In this document: one piece after another, positions 33,031 through 46,105 of the stretch
Layout of the letters: the number at the start of each line of letters is the position of its first letter
Position numbering within the stretch: the stretch's first letter is position 1
Source of the DNA: Owenia fusiformis
Lineage: Eukaryota > Annelida > Polychaeta > Sabellida > Oweniidae
NCBI GenBank assembly: GCA_903813345.2
Contig: CAIIXF020000001.1
Location: forward strand, 6,327,098-6,391,097
DNA: 64,000 nucleotides
Reading direction: 5' to 3'
Program-made: the position numbers and the translations under genes
The notes under the pieces: model-generated
What the model saw: only the letters and a program-made list of their open reading frames with translations
What the model was told of the DNA's origin: nothing
Databases searched by the model: none

Positions 33031-34324
33031 CATATACATATTTGAGGCAGAGGTACAACTGGACTCAAAGTTTTATATGTTTATGTCCTGTTTGCCTGTG
33101 TAGTAGTTTGCAGTCCAATATACAGTTAATTTTAGTTGCCTGTGGTTGATACAGAATTAAGTGCGTGTGATACATCATTGGGACCTAGTCGGGGTGTTAT
33201 ATAAATAGGAGTAACATAAATCAGGAATTGTTATCTTCTGCACCATGGATATAGATCTATTTCCCAAAAATGTTTCCAAGAATTTACATTTATCATGATT
33301 CTGAATATGTTTGTTTCCCCTTCCAAAGTCTCAGTGGTAAAGCTGTACAATATTTAACTTAATGAATACTTTTGAACCTATACCCCTTGTTTAAAGAGAC
33401 TCTATACCATAGGATAGATACCTATGTTATACTGCATCTTTAACTACTTTATGGGAGCCTAAAATGACTTCTCTAACATTCTTTATATCCGATCCCAAAA
33501 TTGAAAAAATGTTTCCTGTCCCAATTTTTGGGTACTGTGACACCCTAGTATTTCATGTTTTTTTATTGTTAAAGTATAATCTTAAGAATTATAGACTTGT
33601 TTTATTTATGATACATTCTCATTAAATATTTTCATTGTGACATAATCTCGTTTTATATGACAATGTTCTAAATAAGAACCATTAATATACAACTTGTATA
33701 TCCATGATATGGACCACTGTGTTTGCAATGCAAAAGCTAGTGATAGTATAGAGATATGTTTTAGTATGAGAGTGATTGGTTGTGTTTTTTATTCCCCCTC
33801 AAAATATAATATTTCCAGAAGAGATAAGGGGATCCTGGAGAAATTTGATACTTTGCAAGAAATAAAAGTAATTTGAAATGCTGAAATAAATTGTTTGTTC
33901 TTCCCAGTGAATTCCTCATATTCTGGTAATTCAAAATGGATAACGCATGTATATCTAATTTAATAGTATTTTCAGATTTATTTCAATAATAAAGTAAGAT
34001 CATTGTGTCTAAGAAATGGGGAATGGGATTTTTGGAAAACTTGTCTTCATGAATTAATTACTCGGAATTTATTGTGGGGAATGAATAAAGACAAATAAAT
34101 CAATAAATTATTCACTCATCATATGGAGAATTCAGATCTAAAGTAGAGTAACGATGTGCATGAGGAATAAAATGACACTTGTTAAATACAATAGCGAATT
34201 GTTTAGTTAGTTATGCACATACATATGTTTTTTCATTCCTAAAAAATAATTGAGCAAAAATATTATACATATGCCATTCTGATAATATACTACTGTTTGA
34301 ACAAAAAAGCTAAAGAATCAATAT
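33031..34324. other. 3' flank of HMGCS, no gene seen
   Basis: AT-rich with several AATAAA hexamers. The only notable frame (33694-33876, plus) has no recognisable features. Confidence 0.5.
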
Positions 34325-34338
34325 TATGTTTATGTATC

Positions 34339-34344
34339 TTTATT
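34339..34344 (-). terminator. AATAAA near the 3' end of the truncated LINE
   Basis: Minus-strand AATAAA ~110 bp beyond the RT stop, marking the likely 3' end of the element near 34325. The 3' UTR is AT-rich. Confidence 0.4.
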
Positions 34345-34454
34345 TCCACCTATGCAGATGAGTACATAATAATTATAAAGTTAATGTGGCAATATTAAAA
34401 ATATAAAAATAAAAAAATATATATTTACAACGCAAACTGTGTTGATTTAATAGT

Positions 34455-35845
34455 TTATAGAGCTATAGCTGCAGCTCTTGTTTTTAACATGTGTTTGACA
34501 CTTAACATTATCTTCACATACATTCTGTAGTCTAATGCTTCATTTTTTCCTAGTAAGACCTCCATTTTTTCAACCATATTATATCCATCAAATATTCTGT
34601 CACTTAAAACTGCCAACAAGTCACACCTACTTTCATGAAGTTCAAGGCAATCTAAGAGAAAATGCCTTGTCGTTTCATTTGTCATCCCACACAGAGGACA
34701 AATAGTGTCATAGTTGAGTGGGAAAGCACCTGTTAGCTGTTTTACCATATCCCTACACATCCCTATATATTTACAATTCGATTGACAGATTCTCCACCAT
34801 ACGCAAGGTTTTATCGTAACTTGTATCGTTCTATAAACGCTAAGTCTGTAAGATATGTTACATAACAAGTGCCATCTGTCTTCTTCATACTGCATTATGC
34901 GTGCTTTAACAATCCGTTTCCACGCACATTTGGGCATCAGGTCATAATTCAAAAAATATTCATCAATATATCGCCATAAATTGTATCTTGTCACAAGGTT
35001 CAAAACTGCATTTATTACTGAATAGTTGCTATACAACTTTGAATGTTCAGAAATTGACTTCCATCTAAAGAACTCAATTATAAAAATCATTTTATACACA
35101 CATGTGGTTGGTAGATTTAGGATACACCACAGAAACATTAACTTTTTTGTATCTATGACCGCACGAATCCTCGACCAGCCCAGTTGTGCCAAGGAAGCTT
35201 CGTTATGCACATTACATGGCAATTGTTGAATACGTTTTGCTATTTGTCTATGTGTCAATTCAAGGGTATCATAATCACATTGTTTCAATGGCAGGATATC
35301 CATACCGTATGTCATGGATGGTACCGATATGGACCAATATAAAATAGAGGCCGTCAATGGATTGTATTCGAAGGAGTCACTGCTGAGAAGCCCCACTCCC
35401 GCGTTGATAGCCCTTCTAGCCTTTCCCATTGCATTATCAATATGTTGTTTCAAGTTACCATTTGTATTTAAAATGAGACCCACATGTGTACATTCTCTGA
35501 CATGATCCATTTTATCTGGTCCAAGGTAAAAACACAAGTCTTTGCGGCCCTGTCTCTCTTTAGTGCAAACCATCAACGTTTTTGACTTCCCAGGGTGGAA
35601 GGTGAAACGCCATCGTGTACTGAAACGATATGCTATGTCCAGTAATGTTTGTAAGTACCTTGGGAACACAGCCATGAGGATCAGGTCATCGGCGTATGTG
35701 GGTGAGGTTACATTAATATTGCCGATTCTGCATCCAGCATTGCTTTGTTCGAGTTCCTTTAAGAGGCTATTTGTGAAACGCATATAGAGCATCAAACTAC
35801 AGACACCCCCCTGATGGACTCCCTGGTTAAAGGGGCAATAAGGAC
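34455..35845 (-). pseudogene. 5'-truncated non-LTR retrotransposon reverse transcriptase (LINE)
   Basis: The open frame covers 35873-34455 on the minus strand, 472 codons with TAA, but recognisable RT starts near residue 17. Seen: GVHQGGV (RT motif B, residues 18-24), YADD (motif C, residues 60-63), FHPGKSKTLMV, then a long C-terminal domain with a CCHC knuckle at C392, C395, H404 and C409. RT motif A and everything before it (fingers, endonuclease) are missing, so it cannot be active as it stands. This is the usual 5' truncation from incomplete target-primed reverse transcription. The first ~16 residues are probably flanking DNA, so the Met is not a real start. The frame has no internal stop, so the insertion is fairly recent. 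A CR1/L2-like clade is likely but not proven. Confidence 0.85.
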
Positions 35846-35873
35846 TGTAGAGAAAATAGGAAAGTTTTTTCAT

Positions 35874-37134
35874 TTTTTCTGAGCTATCAAGGCAACATTT
35901 GGTTTAACATCTTCTTTGACATACCTATTTTCTTAAAATGTATGGATAAATTATCAATTTCAGCATTAAAAGTGTAAATTCAGTTCAAAGCTTCAAAAAG
36001 GGGACTTCCACTTTTATATTTTTAAGATCCACCATGTTTCAAGAGGAATATGAGCTAAAATAATGTTTATCTAGGGGGTTTCTTTGTAGATAATAAAAAT
36101 AGATGTTAGTCTTGATGAAATATCCAAACTTAAATATATTTTGACACTGGTCCATTATCGTTGAATGACCCCTCTGCTCTAATTATTGCACCTTTAACGA
36201 AGAAAGGATCAGACATAGATTTTCCCACTCTAACCGGCCCTGCATTGATAATCCGAATACCAAATTTTCAAAATTCTCCATATTTTCCCCTTGAAACCTT
36301 GGTTAAAGAGTATTCTTAAACTACAGCATATATTTATGATTGATAAAAATGCATGTCGATAATGATTGATATTTTGAACACATTTTTGTGATTTGAACTA
36401 AGAGATTTTTGTTTGGTTATATATTTACTCTCTAATATGAATTTGCACACCTCAAATGTGTCTCAGTGGAACGCCCATGATCCAAGTTGCTTAATTGAAC
36501 TTAAAACATCAGAACAATTAGCACTTTTTGTACAGCAAATGGGAGTTAAGAAGCGATGGATATAAGACTGTGTAATCTAATATTAAGTATGGTCAGCTTA
36601 AAATGTGTGAATGGAAAAATCCTGTGAAAAGTCAATTGTGAGACACATTTTCAGACTAATGCAATGTTAATATTAACCAAATGTAATGATTTACGTTAAA
36701 CTATCTTTGCATAATGCAACGTCCACATCCACTTGTCGCCAGGTTAAATAACTCTTGCAAATATAGAACAATGTTATAATGAGTGGAAATCGCAGCTGAA
36801 AAGCTCACTTTTGCTTTCATTGTTTAATCTGTATGCGGCATGTATTGTATTTCACATAGAAGTGTTTGTGAGTGTCAACACTAGCTCATCAAACATTAAC
36901 TGGCGAAGGAGATTAAAGGAATTACGTAATCCTTAAACTAATTTTAACCAACATTGTTCAACACCTAGAATTCTCTAGGTATGGAGGAATATTATGTGCA
37001 ATGTATTTCCATCTTCATATGACAAATAGAACTCATGTTGTCCTATTTTTGTTAGGAACAGTGTGGTATGGCTGACCAGAGGCACATAATAATTTTATAT
37101 CTCTGAGTTGACAAACAAATGTGTGCAGACCCTA
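35874..37134. other. Intergenic, nothing recognised
   Basis: AT-rich sequence between the LINE fragment and the minisatellite. No coding or repeat structure was seen. Confidence 0.5.
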
Positions 37135-38222
37135 GTCACAATCATTTACCACACACAATTTTAAGTGGACACTATAGTCACAATCAGTTGCTACACTCAA
37201 GCGTAGCCATACCCTTGTCACAATCATTCACCACACATAATTGTAAGTGGACACTATAGTCACAATCAGTTTCTGCACTCAAGCGTAGTCAGACCCTTGT
37301 CACAATCATTTACCACACATAATTGTAAGTGGACACTATAGTCACAATCAGTTGCTGCACTCAAGCATAGCCATACCCTTGTCACAATCAGTTGCTACAT
37401 TCAAATGTAGCCATATCCCTGTCATAATCATTTGCCACACACACTTGTAATTGGACACTAAAGTCACAATCAGTTGCTACACTCAAGTGTAGTCAGACCC
37501 TAGTCACAATCATTTACCACACATAATTATAAGTAGACACTAAAGTCACAATCAGTTGCTACACTCAAGCGTAGCCATACCCTAGTCACAATCATTTACC
37601 ACACATAATTATAAGTAGACACTATAGTCACAATCAGTTGCTACACTCAAGCGTAGCCATACCCCTGTCACAATCATTTGCCACACACAATTGTATGTGG
37701 ACACTATAGTCACAATCAGTTGCTACACTCAAGCGTAGCCATACCCCTGTCACAATCATTTGCCACACACAATTGTATGTGGACACTATAGTCACAATCA
37801 GTTGCTGCACTCAAGCAAACCTATATCCTCGTCACAATCATTTATCACACACAATTGGAAGTGGATACTATAGTCACAATCAGTTGCTGCACTCACTGCA
37901 CTCAAGCGTAGTCATACCCTAGTCACAATCATTTATCACACACAATTGTAAGTGGATACTATAGTCACAATCAGTTGATGCACTCAAGCGTAGCCATACC
38001 CTTGTCACAATCATTTATCACACACACTTGTAAGTGGACACTGTAGTCATAATCAATTGCTGCACTCAAGCGTAGCCATACCATTGTCACGATCATTTAT
38101 TACACACAATTGTAAGTGGACACTATAGTCACAATCAATTGCTACACTCAAGCGTAGCCATACCATTGTCACGATCATTTATCACACACACTTGTAAGTG
38201 GACACTGTAGTCACAATCAGTT
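37135..38222. repeat. 82 bp minisatellite, about 13 units, built from two ~41 bp halves
   Basis: Each unit has gtcacaatcatttaccacac..gtggacactata and then gtcacaatcagttgct..caagcgtagccatacc. Both halves begin gtcacaatca, so the unit is an old dimer. Unit starts at 37135, 37217 and 37299 show the 82 bp spacing; one unit near 37380-37500 is rearranged. Confidence 0.92.
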
Positions 38223-41200
38223 GGCACCTAATGGCTATATTCATTGAAAGTAGATTCATGTCACATTCAGTTTACGACAGACTACAGTTGCGACTAGCAC
38301 CATCAATTCAATGGTTGGCAGACTCTGCTCACTTTCAGTCTTAAAATGTTGGAGTCTTAAATGCAATTAATAGTAGTTTTTGAATTTAGATCATTAAATA
38401 TAAAATATTATTTTCGTCCTCAAAAATAACTTGAACGTAACAGATGTCTAATAAACGTTCTAAAAGGATAGATTTGTTCTTATTAATACTGAACATTTTT
38501 ATGTCATTTATAGCTACTTTTTATTTTATTTTGTCAATGTAGTGAGATGGACGTCCTTGGTTTCGGCTAACTGTTTTTGTCCCAGACACTAATTCACTAT
38601 ACAGTATACCACAAAGTATAATATCCATGTGGGATTATGCATTTTTGGTCCAAGGGTATTTCACATCTTTCCATTATCTGGGCGTAAAGATACAGATCGC
38701 ATTTGGGGCGGATGAGAAGTGATAAGTTAAATTGGTGCAATCGGAAAATACAATGTAAAAACACGACAGCTTTAATTTTAAAAAAACAATCGTAATAAAT
38801 AAAATATTAAAGGCTAACGTAATTATTAGATTCATGTTACAATATGTAAGTATTTCGAATACATGAAACATGAAAATGTTCCAGTAAAATTACAATCGCA
38901 TCATGTTCTTATATTTACCGACGAATTAGTAAATCATACTGCATGTATTTACACAGGTTGTTGTATTGTATGAAAACAGTTTGAACAATTTTCACAAAAT
39001 TCGAACTACTCTATTCAAAGTGAACAAAGGTTCCAATATGCAGGAACGTTTTAAATTCAGTATCTGCAACATTGACAGTGCTTTTGTAACAAAATGTTGA
39101 AAATGTATGTAGTAAAACCTGCTTTTATTGAATAGTTTTGGCTGAGAAAAAAACGTCTTGGTAGGTGTTCACTACAGGCCAATTTATTCAGAAGTCAGTA
39201 GAGTGTGTCCACTAGAGACAGCTGTTCACTAGAGAGAGGTGTTCACTTCGACGGGTTTTACTGTATAAATCACATTTGGCTACAATTTTTAGTTTAGTTC
39301 AATTAGCTAAATTAGCTCTAAGCCACAATAAAATGGTATATCTTCATAAATAAACTTAAATATAAACGACAGTACGGAATATTCAAATACTGTTGGGTCG
39401 TACAAGTTCTAAAATTAATTATTTTTCTACCATTTTGAGAACATATTGGCCATTTGTTACTGAATTTACGTAAAATCAATGTTTTACATCACAGTTTAGT
39501 AATTAAGTAGTTAATGCATGGATACTTTACTCATGATCAATATAGTATGAGGATAAAACCTGGATTTAATTCCCCTCTACTCTGACACTACCCTCTGCGC
39601 AGAGTCTAGTTACAAGACGATGCTTTCTTTTAAGAAACGAAGTCGAACGAATGCAAATGCTCAGAACAACCCATTTGTCCAAATCACTTCTGTGATGAAG
39701 ATCTGAGTGGTCAAATCAAATGTATATTTCTCGCATTAAGTGCCATTGACTTGTTCCACGTTTAAGTTTTACTTTTTGTGATATAATGTTATTGTAATGT
39801 ATATTTCTAAAATAAATCAATCACTATATTTATTAAAGCAATAGCATGAACAATGAAGGTATTTGTTTATTTATTTAGAGACAGTTTCGAACGTCCATAA
39901 GTTAATATTTTATATAAAGTATATCATTTTGTTTAGAGAAAAGATATTATAAATCCAGCAATGCAGTGCGATTCATTTTAGAAGTTTACTCACAACGAGA
40001 AACACTATATAATAAACATCAATACGACGAGATAATAGATTTATTATCCAAATTGAATAATAACTGATAAGATCAAGTACTGTTGAATAACATTCTGTCC
40101 GGGATTTGTTATTAATCATATAGAAATGTCTTATCCGAACAGCAGCTTACGTATTATCCGTTGCGGCCATTAACAATTTTACATATCTAATTAGCTAAGT
40201 AAATAAACATGCGTCGACACAGTCGCAGTTGACTATGAAAAGTTCAATCATCAATCTTATTTTTATTTTCTTGATTTAAAGATTTATTATGTTTAAAAAA
40301 GAAAATGTTTGATTTTTAAGTTCAACCTTTAATTCTTATTATCAAGAACGCGCCAACCATGTACATTGTTTGCAGTCTGCGCAAGTTAATGTAAATTATT
40401 GTATATTTTTCGATATACTGTAATACTATTCATTATTTGTAAAATTGAACCGAATATAATCTAAAATTAATCAGCTTTAAATACATTATATGTCATAAAA
40501 GTTGCCTTAAAACAATACATTTCGTGCGTTTGTAAATGCTCTAAAGCCCCTCTAGTATATGAACGAATCCTAAATAGAAATGAGTAAAATTCGTTCTCAT
40601 TAGTGTGTACACGTCCTACATCGAGACTTCTCCTTTAAATCAAATCAGTCCACAAGTATGAGTTAAGAATGGACAGAGGGACGGATGGCTTCATTCATTC
40701 ATTCAATGGGATAATTAAGATATTTCAAAACCAGTGTCATTCTTCTGTCTATGCGAGGATATAGGTCCATGATCACTCCAATCATAACATAAAACAAGCT
40801 GTTTATTTTAAAACTATTCTTTACGAATTAATGATAAGTGTATAATGTTCAATCATACAAATCGCAGTCAGTGATTGTTCTCCACACTCACCCCTCCCCC
40901 TTCCTGACATGAACTATTTTGTAAAACCATTGACAGTGTGGAAAGGATTCTTACACTCGAGTGTCAAGGGGGGGGGGGCAGTTACAGAAATATACAAGGC
41001 GATGGTTCAAATTGGACAATTTTCAAAACTGCTCAACATGGTGAAAACTTCACGTTTTTAAAGAATGCTTGCCCGGCGAGTGGTTTGCTCTGGACTGCGA
41101 AAGAACAAAAACTTTGAGTTAGGATTTTTCCTAATACTATCATTAATCTAAACAACTTTTTAAACCGTCTCTGACTACATATCATGCCAATTAATACCAT

Positions 41201-41282
41201 TATTGTGTTGACAGGATTAAATATGATATTTATGGAATTATAATTTAATGAACTCAATAGTCTAAATGATAATAAGTTCATA
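38223..41282. other. Intergenic, AT-rich
   Basis: No gene recognised. It holds an inverted copy of the 7079/44665 dispersed repeat (~39590-39660), short gtgttcacta repeats (~39165-39250) and an 11-base G run (~40968-40978). Confidence 0.5.
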
Positions 41283-41625
41283 ATTTTATTTAGTCTTGGC
41301 TGACTAGTCTTGCATCATCAGAGTTTGATTGCAAATACCTTCCTAAATCAAATATTTAAAATTTACAAATTTACTTGTGTACGGGGTGGGGAAACAAGTC
41401 TCCATCCAACCACTAAAGTTTAAAAGGAAGACTATAGTGTCCCGTGAATTCATTATAATTATCTTAGACAATAGTGAAGCGGTACAATCATTGGAGTGTT
41501 AATTAATCGGAATGCAAGTTTGATTTAAAATAACTCCTTTGGATCAAATATTTAAATTCTACTAGAATGCGGGAGGTGGAAACAAGTCTCCATTCAAGCA
41601 CTAAATATCAAAAGAAAGATTTCAG
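41283..41625. repeat. Imperfect tandem duplication, ~90-100 bp shared
   Basis: atcaaatatttaaa...ggaaacaagtctccatccaa...cactaaa at ~41348-41450 recurs at ~41538-41625 with about 20 percent difference by eye. Confidence 0.6.
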
Positions 41626-42954
41626 TACCCCTTAACTTCACTCCCGGACTTCACTATTCACCACCACCCCTCCCCCTTCCCCAAGTATCCCTTATGACCC
41701 CAGAATGTTCGTTTCTGTGCCCCCCCCCTGTCCATGGCCAGTAAGTAATCTATGTGTATATTGGCTCCCTCCCAAATGTGGGAAAACCAGATGCAGGCAT
41801 AGACATTGACAAGGTGAGGGGATTTAAATATAAAAATAGTCTTGTTTTTGGCTCCGACTTATATATTTTGGCACTGTTTAACGAAGCCGGTTTAAGCAAT
41901 GAGAGGCAGAAATAATTCCTAGAAATAAGATGGCCTCATCACGATAGCCGCCACCCCTTTGTCTTTATCCTTCCACAAGCTTGAATAACAAATAAAAGGC
42001 ATGTTCTTATTTCTGTATTCTGTCCTTTGATTGTGTATTAAGTTGAGCTGCACGCCAAACGTTAAGTTTGTTAAAACGCTTAAAATAAAACTTTATTCCT
42101 CTCAATTTACATAAAAATGAAACAGATTAGATTCGAATCTCAGTCACACCAGCACCACTGGTCAAAGGAAGTACAAATATCTATATTAATCAAATGTCTG
42201 AGAATTTGATAACTGTCTAGGATCCAATGTTAATTTTATGAAGCAAACTAAGAAAAGTATAAAGATGAATTTAAACGTTTAGAGGGAAAAGTCAAATATG
42301 CATTGTAACCCTAAAAATAATTCATTAAAGTGTCGTACACATTTTATAACATTTATATAAATAAAACAAATAAAGCACAACCCTAATGCCCTATAATGAA
42401 TTCATATCGGCGCTAAACGGCCCTTGCAATAAAAACGCATCGAAGCAGGGAATGCTTGGAAAATTCTTCCGAGACTGACTTTTGTTATTTCAAAATTGAA
42501 ATATGCCTAATTTCTATGAACACGCGATCTTTTTCCCTGGGTTTTACTCTATTTTAGATTTACTAGAAAAATGTTTATCTGATGATTGCGTTTGCTTCTC
42601 ACGAGTTCATTGAAACGTTCAGTCGTAAAACTTTAGAGATCAAAAGACTAATTAGGCACCTGATTGCGAAAGTTTGATTGCATTTCGATCGCCGGGATTC
42701 TACAAACGTATTGTTTAAGTAGCGATCGTGTTCTTGGGATCTTGATAACTTCCTATTTTAAGTTTTGGGTTGAAAGCAATGAGTATGTCGGACTTTCTCA
42801 AGTCCACATAATGAAACAATATCCCTTTATATTAGTCCAATCGGAATTTGCATAAACATACCAGTTTTATATTGCAAAAAGAACTGTAATTAATAGGCTA
42901 CATAGAAGCATCATGATAAATAAAACATTAAAGCATATATAAAGCCTATTGTTA
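41626..42954. other. Intergenic, C-rich stretch then AT-rich
   Basis: 41640-41770 is C-rich (ccaccacccctccccc and a ccccccccc run). The rest is AT-rich with no gene recognised. Confidence 0.4.
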
Positions 42955-43001
42955 TCGCACCCATCGCACCCCCCCCCCCTCCTGGCTACGCCTATGGATA
43001 T
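42955..43001. mobile_element. Right-end fragment of the GGCGTAGCCAG MITE family
   Basis: cgcacccatcgcacccccc...ctggctacgcctatgg matches the right end of 45853-46105; the left part is not found here. Confidence 0.6.
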
Positions 43002-43699
43002 TTTGGCAACTTTCACATTTACCCCGTCCCCTAATAATTCTTGCGCCCCCTCTAAATATCAGACCCGCCAGGCGTTGAGGCATGGATCAGGATACCCTGA
43101 CTCCCAAGCTGTGCGACTTCTGGCAACCGCTACACGATATTCCCGGGGAAAACGCTTTTAGAAAAATTGTCAAATATAGTCGTGTGTGGGCCAACACGGA
43201 GGAGGAGGAGAGGGGTGTGTGCATTGTGTGGGACCCTTCATCAGTTGTGTACCTTATTTTTTGTATGAATTTCTTCCGAATAGTTATGCTAGAGGGGTTC
43301 TGATATTTATTTCTGTTTTCAAATGAAATAATTTCACCCTTGCCCGACTGACTTGTAGATAATGCACGAATCAAATAGCATGGAGATCAGATAATCAGAT
43401 TGATTCGTATTTTCGCAATCAGATGAATTAACTTATTGTTTTCTCTGATTAAAAGGCGGTTTGAAGCTACTTTTACAGGATTTGTAAATTCGCAATCAGA
43501 CTGGCTTATTTTAATATTTAGTCAGTGCAAGAGGAGGGGACTATAATGTAGAAAATTGTTTTGATTTCGACACTAACTGAATAATTTATCACAATTGTTA
43601 AATAAGCAAACAGAAACAGGTTTAAAAATGAGAATAGAGGCAAAAAAGTCTATACATAAAATGTAATTAAAACCCCGGATTAAAACCCGGGAATTAAAA

Positions 43700-44371
43700 G
43701 CAATTTTAGACTGTTAGATGATCTCTTCTGTAATCAAGGTGATGTTGGTACACTTCCGCCGTTAGAAAAACAAAGACTAAGACAAAGACTATATAGTAAT
43801 CAATCCTTTTGTAATCATTAAATGTTAGATTCTTATTATTTTGTTGGACAATGTTCAGACTTCTGACCAAGATTAAATCATTTATGTTTGTATTTAAAAA
43901 ATAGAATTTCAATCAGACAGACGTTCTAATGAGTTAGAAAAATACATTTGTCCATTTCCTCTCAAGAAGTTTTCAAAGGTAATCAAGTCGATTTGTTTGA
44001 GTGTTTAGCATTGTTTTTCATAACTTGACGCTCCCATAAACAGAATGACTTTGAAATGAGTTTTTATAATTTTAGCTTTTATACGGACATGCTTATTGTA
44101 TATTTCTATATGAACGTTGTAGTTATGTGATGTAACATCGCCCCCCCCCCCAAATTACAGGTATACAAATTTTGGTCGGAATGCATTAACTTGCAATTAA
44201 AAGCAATTTTAGACTGTTAGATGATCTCTTATGTAATCTAGGTTATGTTGGTACACTTCCGCATTTAAGAAAACAAAGACTAAAACAAAGAGAACTAAGC
44301 AATTAATCCTTTTGTTATCATTAAATGTTAGATTCTTATTTTTTTATTGGACAATATTAAGACTTCTGTCT
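43700..44371. repeat. Direct duplication of a ~170 bp block, 500 bp apart
   Basis: 43700-43868 and 44201-44371 share agcaattttagactgttaga, tgttggtacacttccgc, aatccttttg and cattaaatgttagattctta. They differ at scattered bases. The stretch between holds a 10-base C run. Confidence 0.85.
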
Positions 44372-44664
44372 CCGATTGTTATGCAGGTATGTGTATAAAA
44401 TTATGTGAACAACATTATCGTGGAAACTCCCATATTCATTCTCATAATGTCTTACAGCTATTTCGCAAATGACATAATCCTAAACAACATACGGACATAA
44501 TATTGCAGAACTGAGCGAAAAGAAAGGTGGAACAAATCAGATTGAGATATTTTATTTTTGAAATGCACAAAGGGCAACAGTTGAAGAACAAAAGTTAAAG
44601 GCGTTGTGAAATAGATCGTGCTTTTATATGATCCCCTTCTATAGTACCCTACCCTTTGCATTTG

Positions 44665-44770
44665 TTCAACTTCACTTCTTAAATGAGAGTTTCGTCTTCT
44701 CGTAGTTTATAATTAGACTCTGCACGCAGCGTGATAGTGCCCCTATTATCCATGTTCATGTTCTCATTTG
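44665..44770. repeat. Dispersed repeat, one of three copies
   Basis: cacttcttaaatgagagttt..gtcttctcgtag..agactctgc..catgttcatg is related to ~7079-7170 (same strand) and ~39590-39660 (inverted). Confidence 0.6.
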
Positions 44771-44791
44771 ATTTTTCATCAGTTATGACTT

Positions 44792-44919
44792 GGTAACATT
44801 TGCTCCGATTTTCATTACGGCGCCCGGCCGATTGAGTATTTTGTTCAGAATTGAATACAATTTTGAACAAAATACTCATCGGCCGGGCGCCGGTGCTGAA
44901 AATCTGAGCAAATGTGACC
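44792..44919. repeat. 128 bp palindrome with a GC-rich block
   Basis: ggtaacatttgctccgattttca pairs with the inverted end. The inner ggcgcccggccgatgagtattttgt-type block is nearly perfect around a short loop at gaattgaatac. It could form a long hairpin. Confidence 0.85.
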
Positions 44920-45852
44920 ACGGCATTATAAAAGCATACTCTTTAATACACGAACAGATTCAAAATGAGACTTTATCTATCAGAGAAATGAAAATGGAAA
45001 ATTTGTATTCTGAAAATATTAACTGATGCATTGGTCGGAAACCTCAAGGGGCGGGAAATTTGATTAAACAAAACGCCGGATTAATATGTGGACAACTTGC
45101 AAATGAAATGTAAGTAACATGACAGAACGAGTATGTACGCCCAATAGTCATCATCATATCAGTGCGAAAAATTAGCTATATTTTTTTTCTATGCGATATA
45201 CACCTGATATTGATAGCCTTCCACGATCATGGTCCGTTGACATCATCAACCTTGTGATTTGCCATAAGTGATTAACCAACATTTTTTAATTAAAAGTCGG
45301 GGTTGACGTTTCTTGACTTTTCACACTGACATCAAAACAAAACATAATTTGAAAATAAAAGGCATAAAATAGCCATTAAAAGTACATTTTTGAACAAAAG
45401 TATCAACTTATATTACACTGCACGCAAATACAAAGTGAAAAGAACGTCATCCCGGAGATTGAAATACGGATCGGTAAGTCAACAAATCTAACTGGTAAAT
45501 AAACAAGCTTAGCCTATGTCTGCGATTGTTTGTCTGAGTGGCTAGATGTTATCCGTTTCGGATAATAAATTTCTGAGAATACTACTGATATCTAGAATAC
45601 ATCTTCCGTGATATTTTTCATAAAACAGGCATCTTAGCTGCAATTTTGAATAAAAGCGTAATTCATAGCACAATATAAATTAACCCGCCTCTGTTTAATT
45701 CAAATATGCATTACCCTTAAGATTTATATACTTAGACACCTTTTCATTCTTGATTCGAATTTTTATCTTGTCGTCATCTAAATTTGTGGATTAATAACAG
45801 TTTTTAGTATACAAATTGAACATAGAAAATGTAGGGTATTGATTACACGTTA

Positions 45853-46105
45853 CAGTGGCGTAGCCAGCTTTCAGTCGGGGGGAGGGGGGGGGGGGCTTGG
45901 TGCGATCGTGGCATAAAAAATGTTTTTGAAGATTTGTTTTGAATTTTACAAAAATTGGTGCAACTTCGTTCAAAATTGAGCTAGAAGCTTCAAATAAAAA
46001 GCATTTTAAGACTTTTTTCTTCTATCTAATGGTTCTATTTTCATTGGTTATGGAGGGGGGGGGGGGTGCGATCGCACCCATCGCATCCCCCTGGCTACGC
46101 CTATG
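45853..46105. mobile_element. 253 bp MITE with GGCGTAGCCAG ends and G tracts
   Basis: Left end cagtggcgtagccag, right end ctggctacgcctatg (11 bp perfect core ggcgtagccag). G runs of 10 or more sit near both ends, with gtgcgatcg blocks next to them. A right-end fragment lies at 42955. Confidence 0.75.

Noticed and set aside
32290-38222. Regular repeats could be mistaken for a CRISPR array.
   Set aside because: The 62 bp and 82 bp units are whole tandem repeats with no unique spacers, in an animal-type genome.
42120-42170. tRNA-like B box (gattcgaatct), possible tRNA gene or SINE.
   Set aside because: The motif is simply a palindrome; no A box, cloverleaf or 3' tail was found at the right distance.
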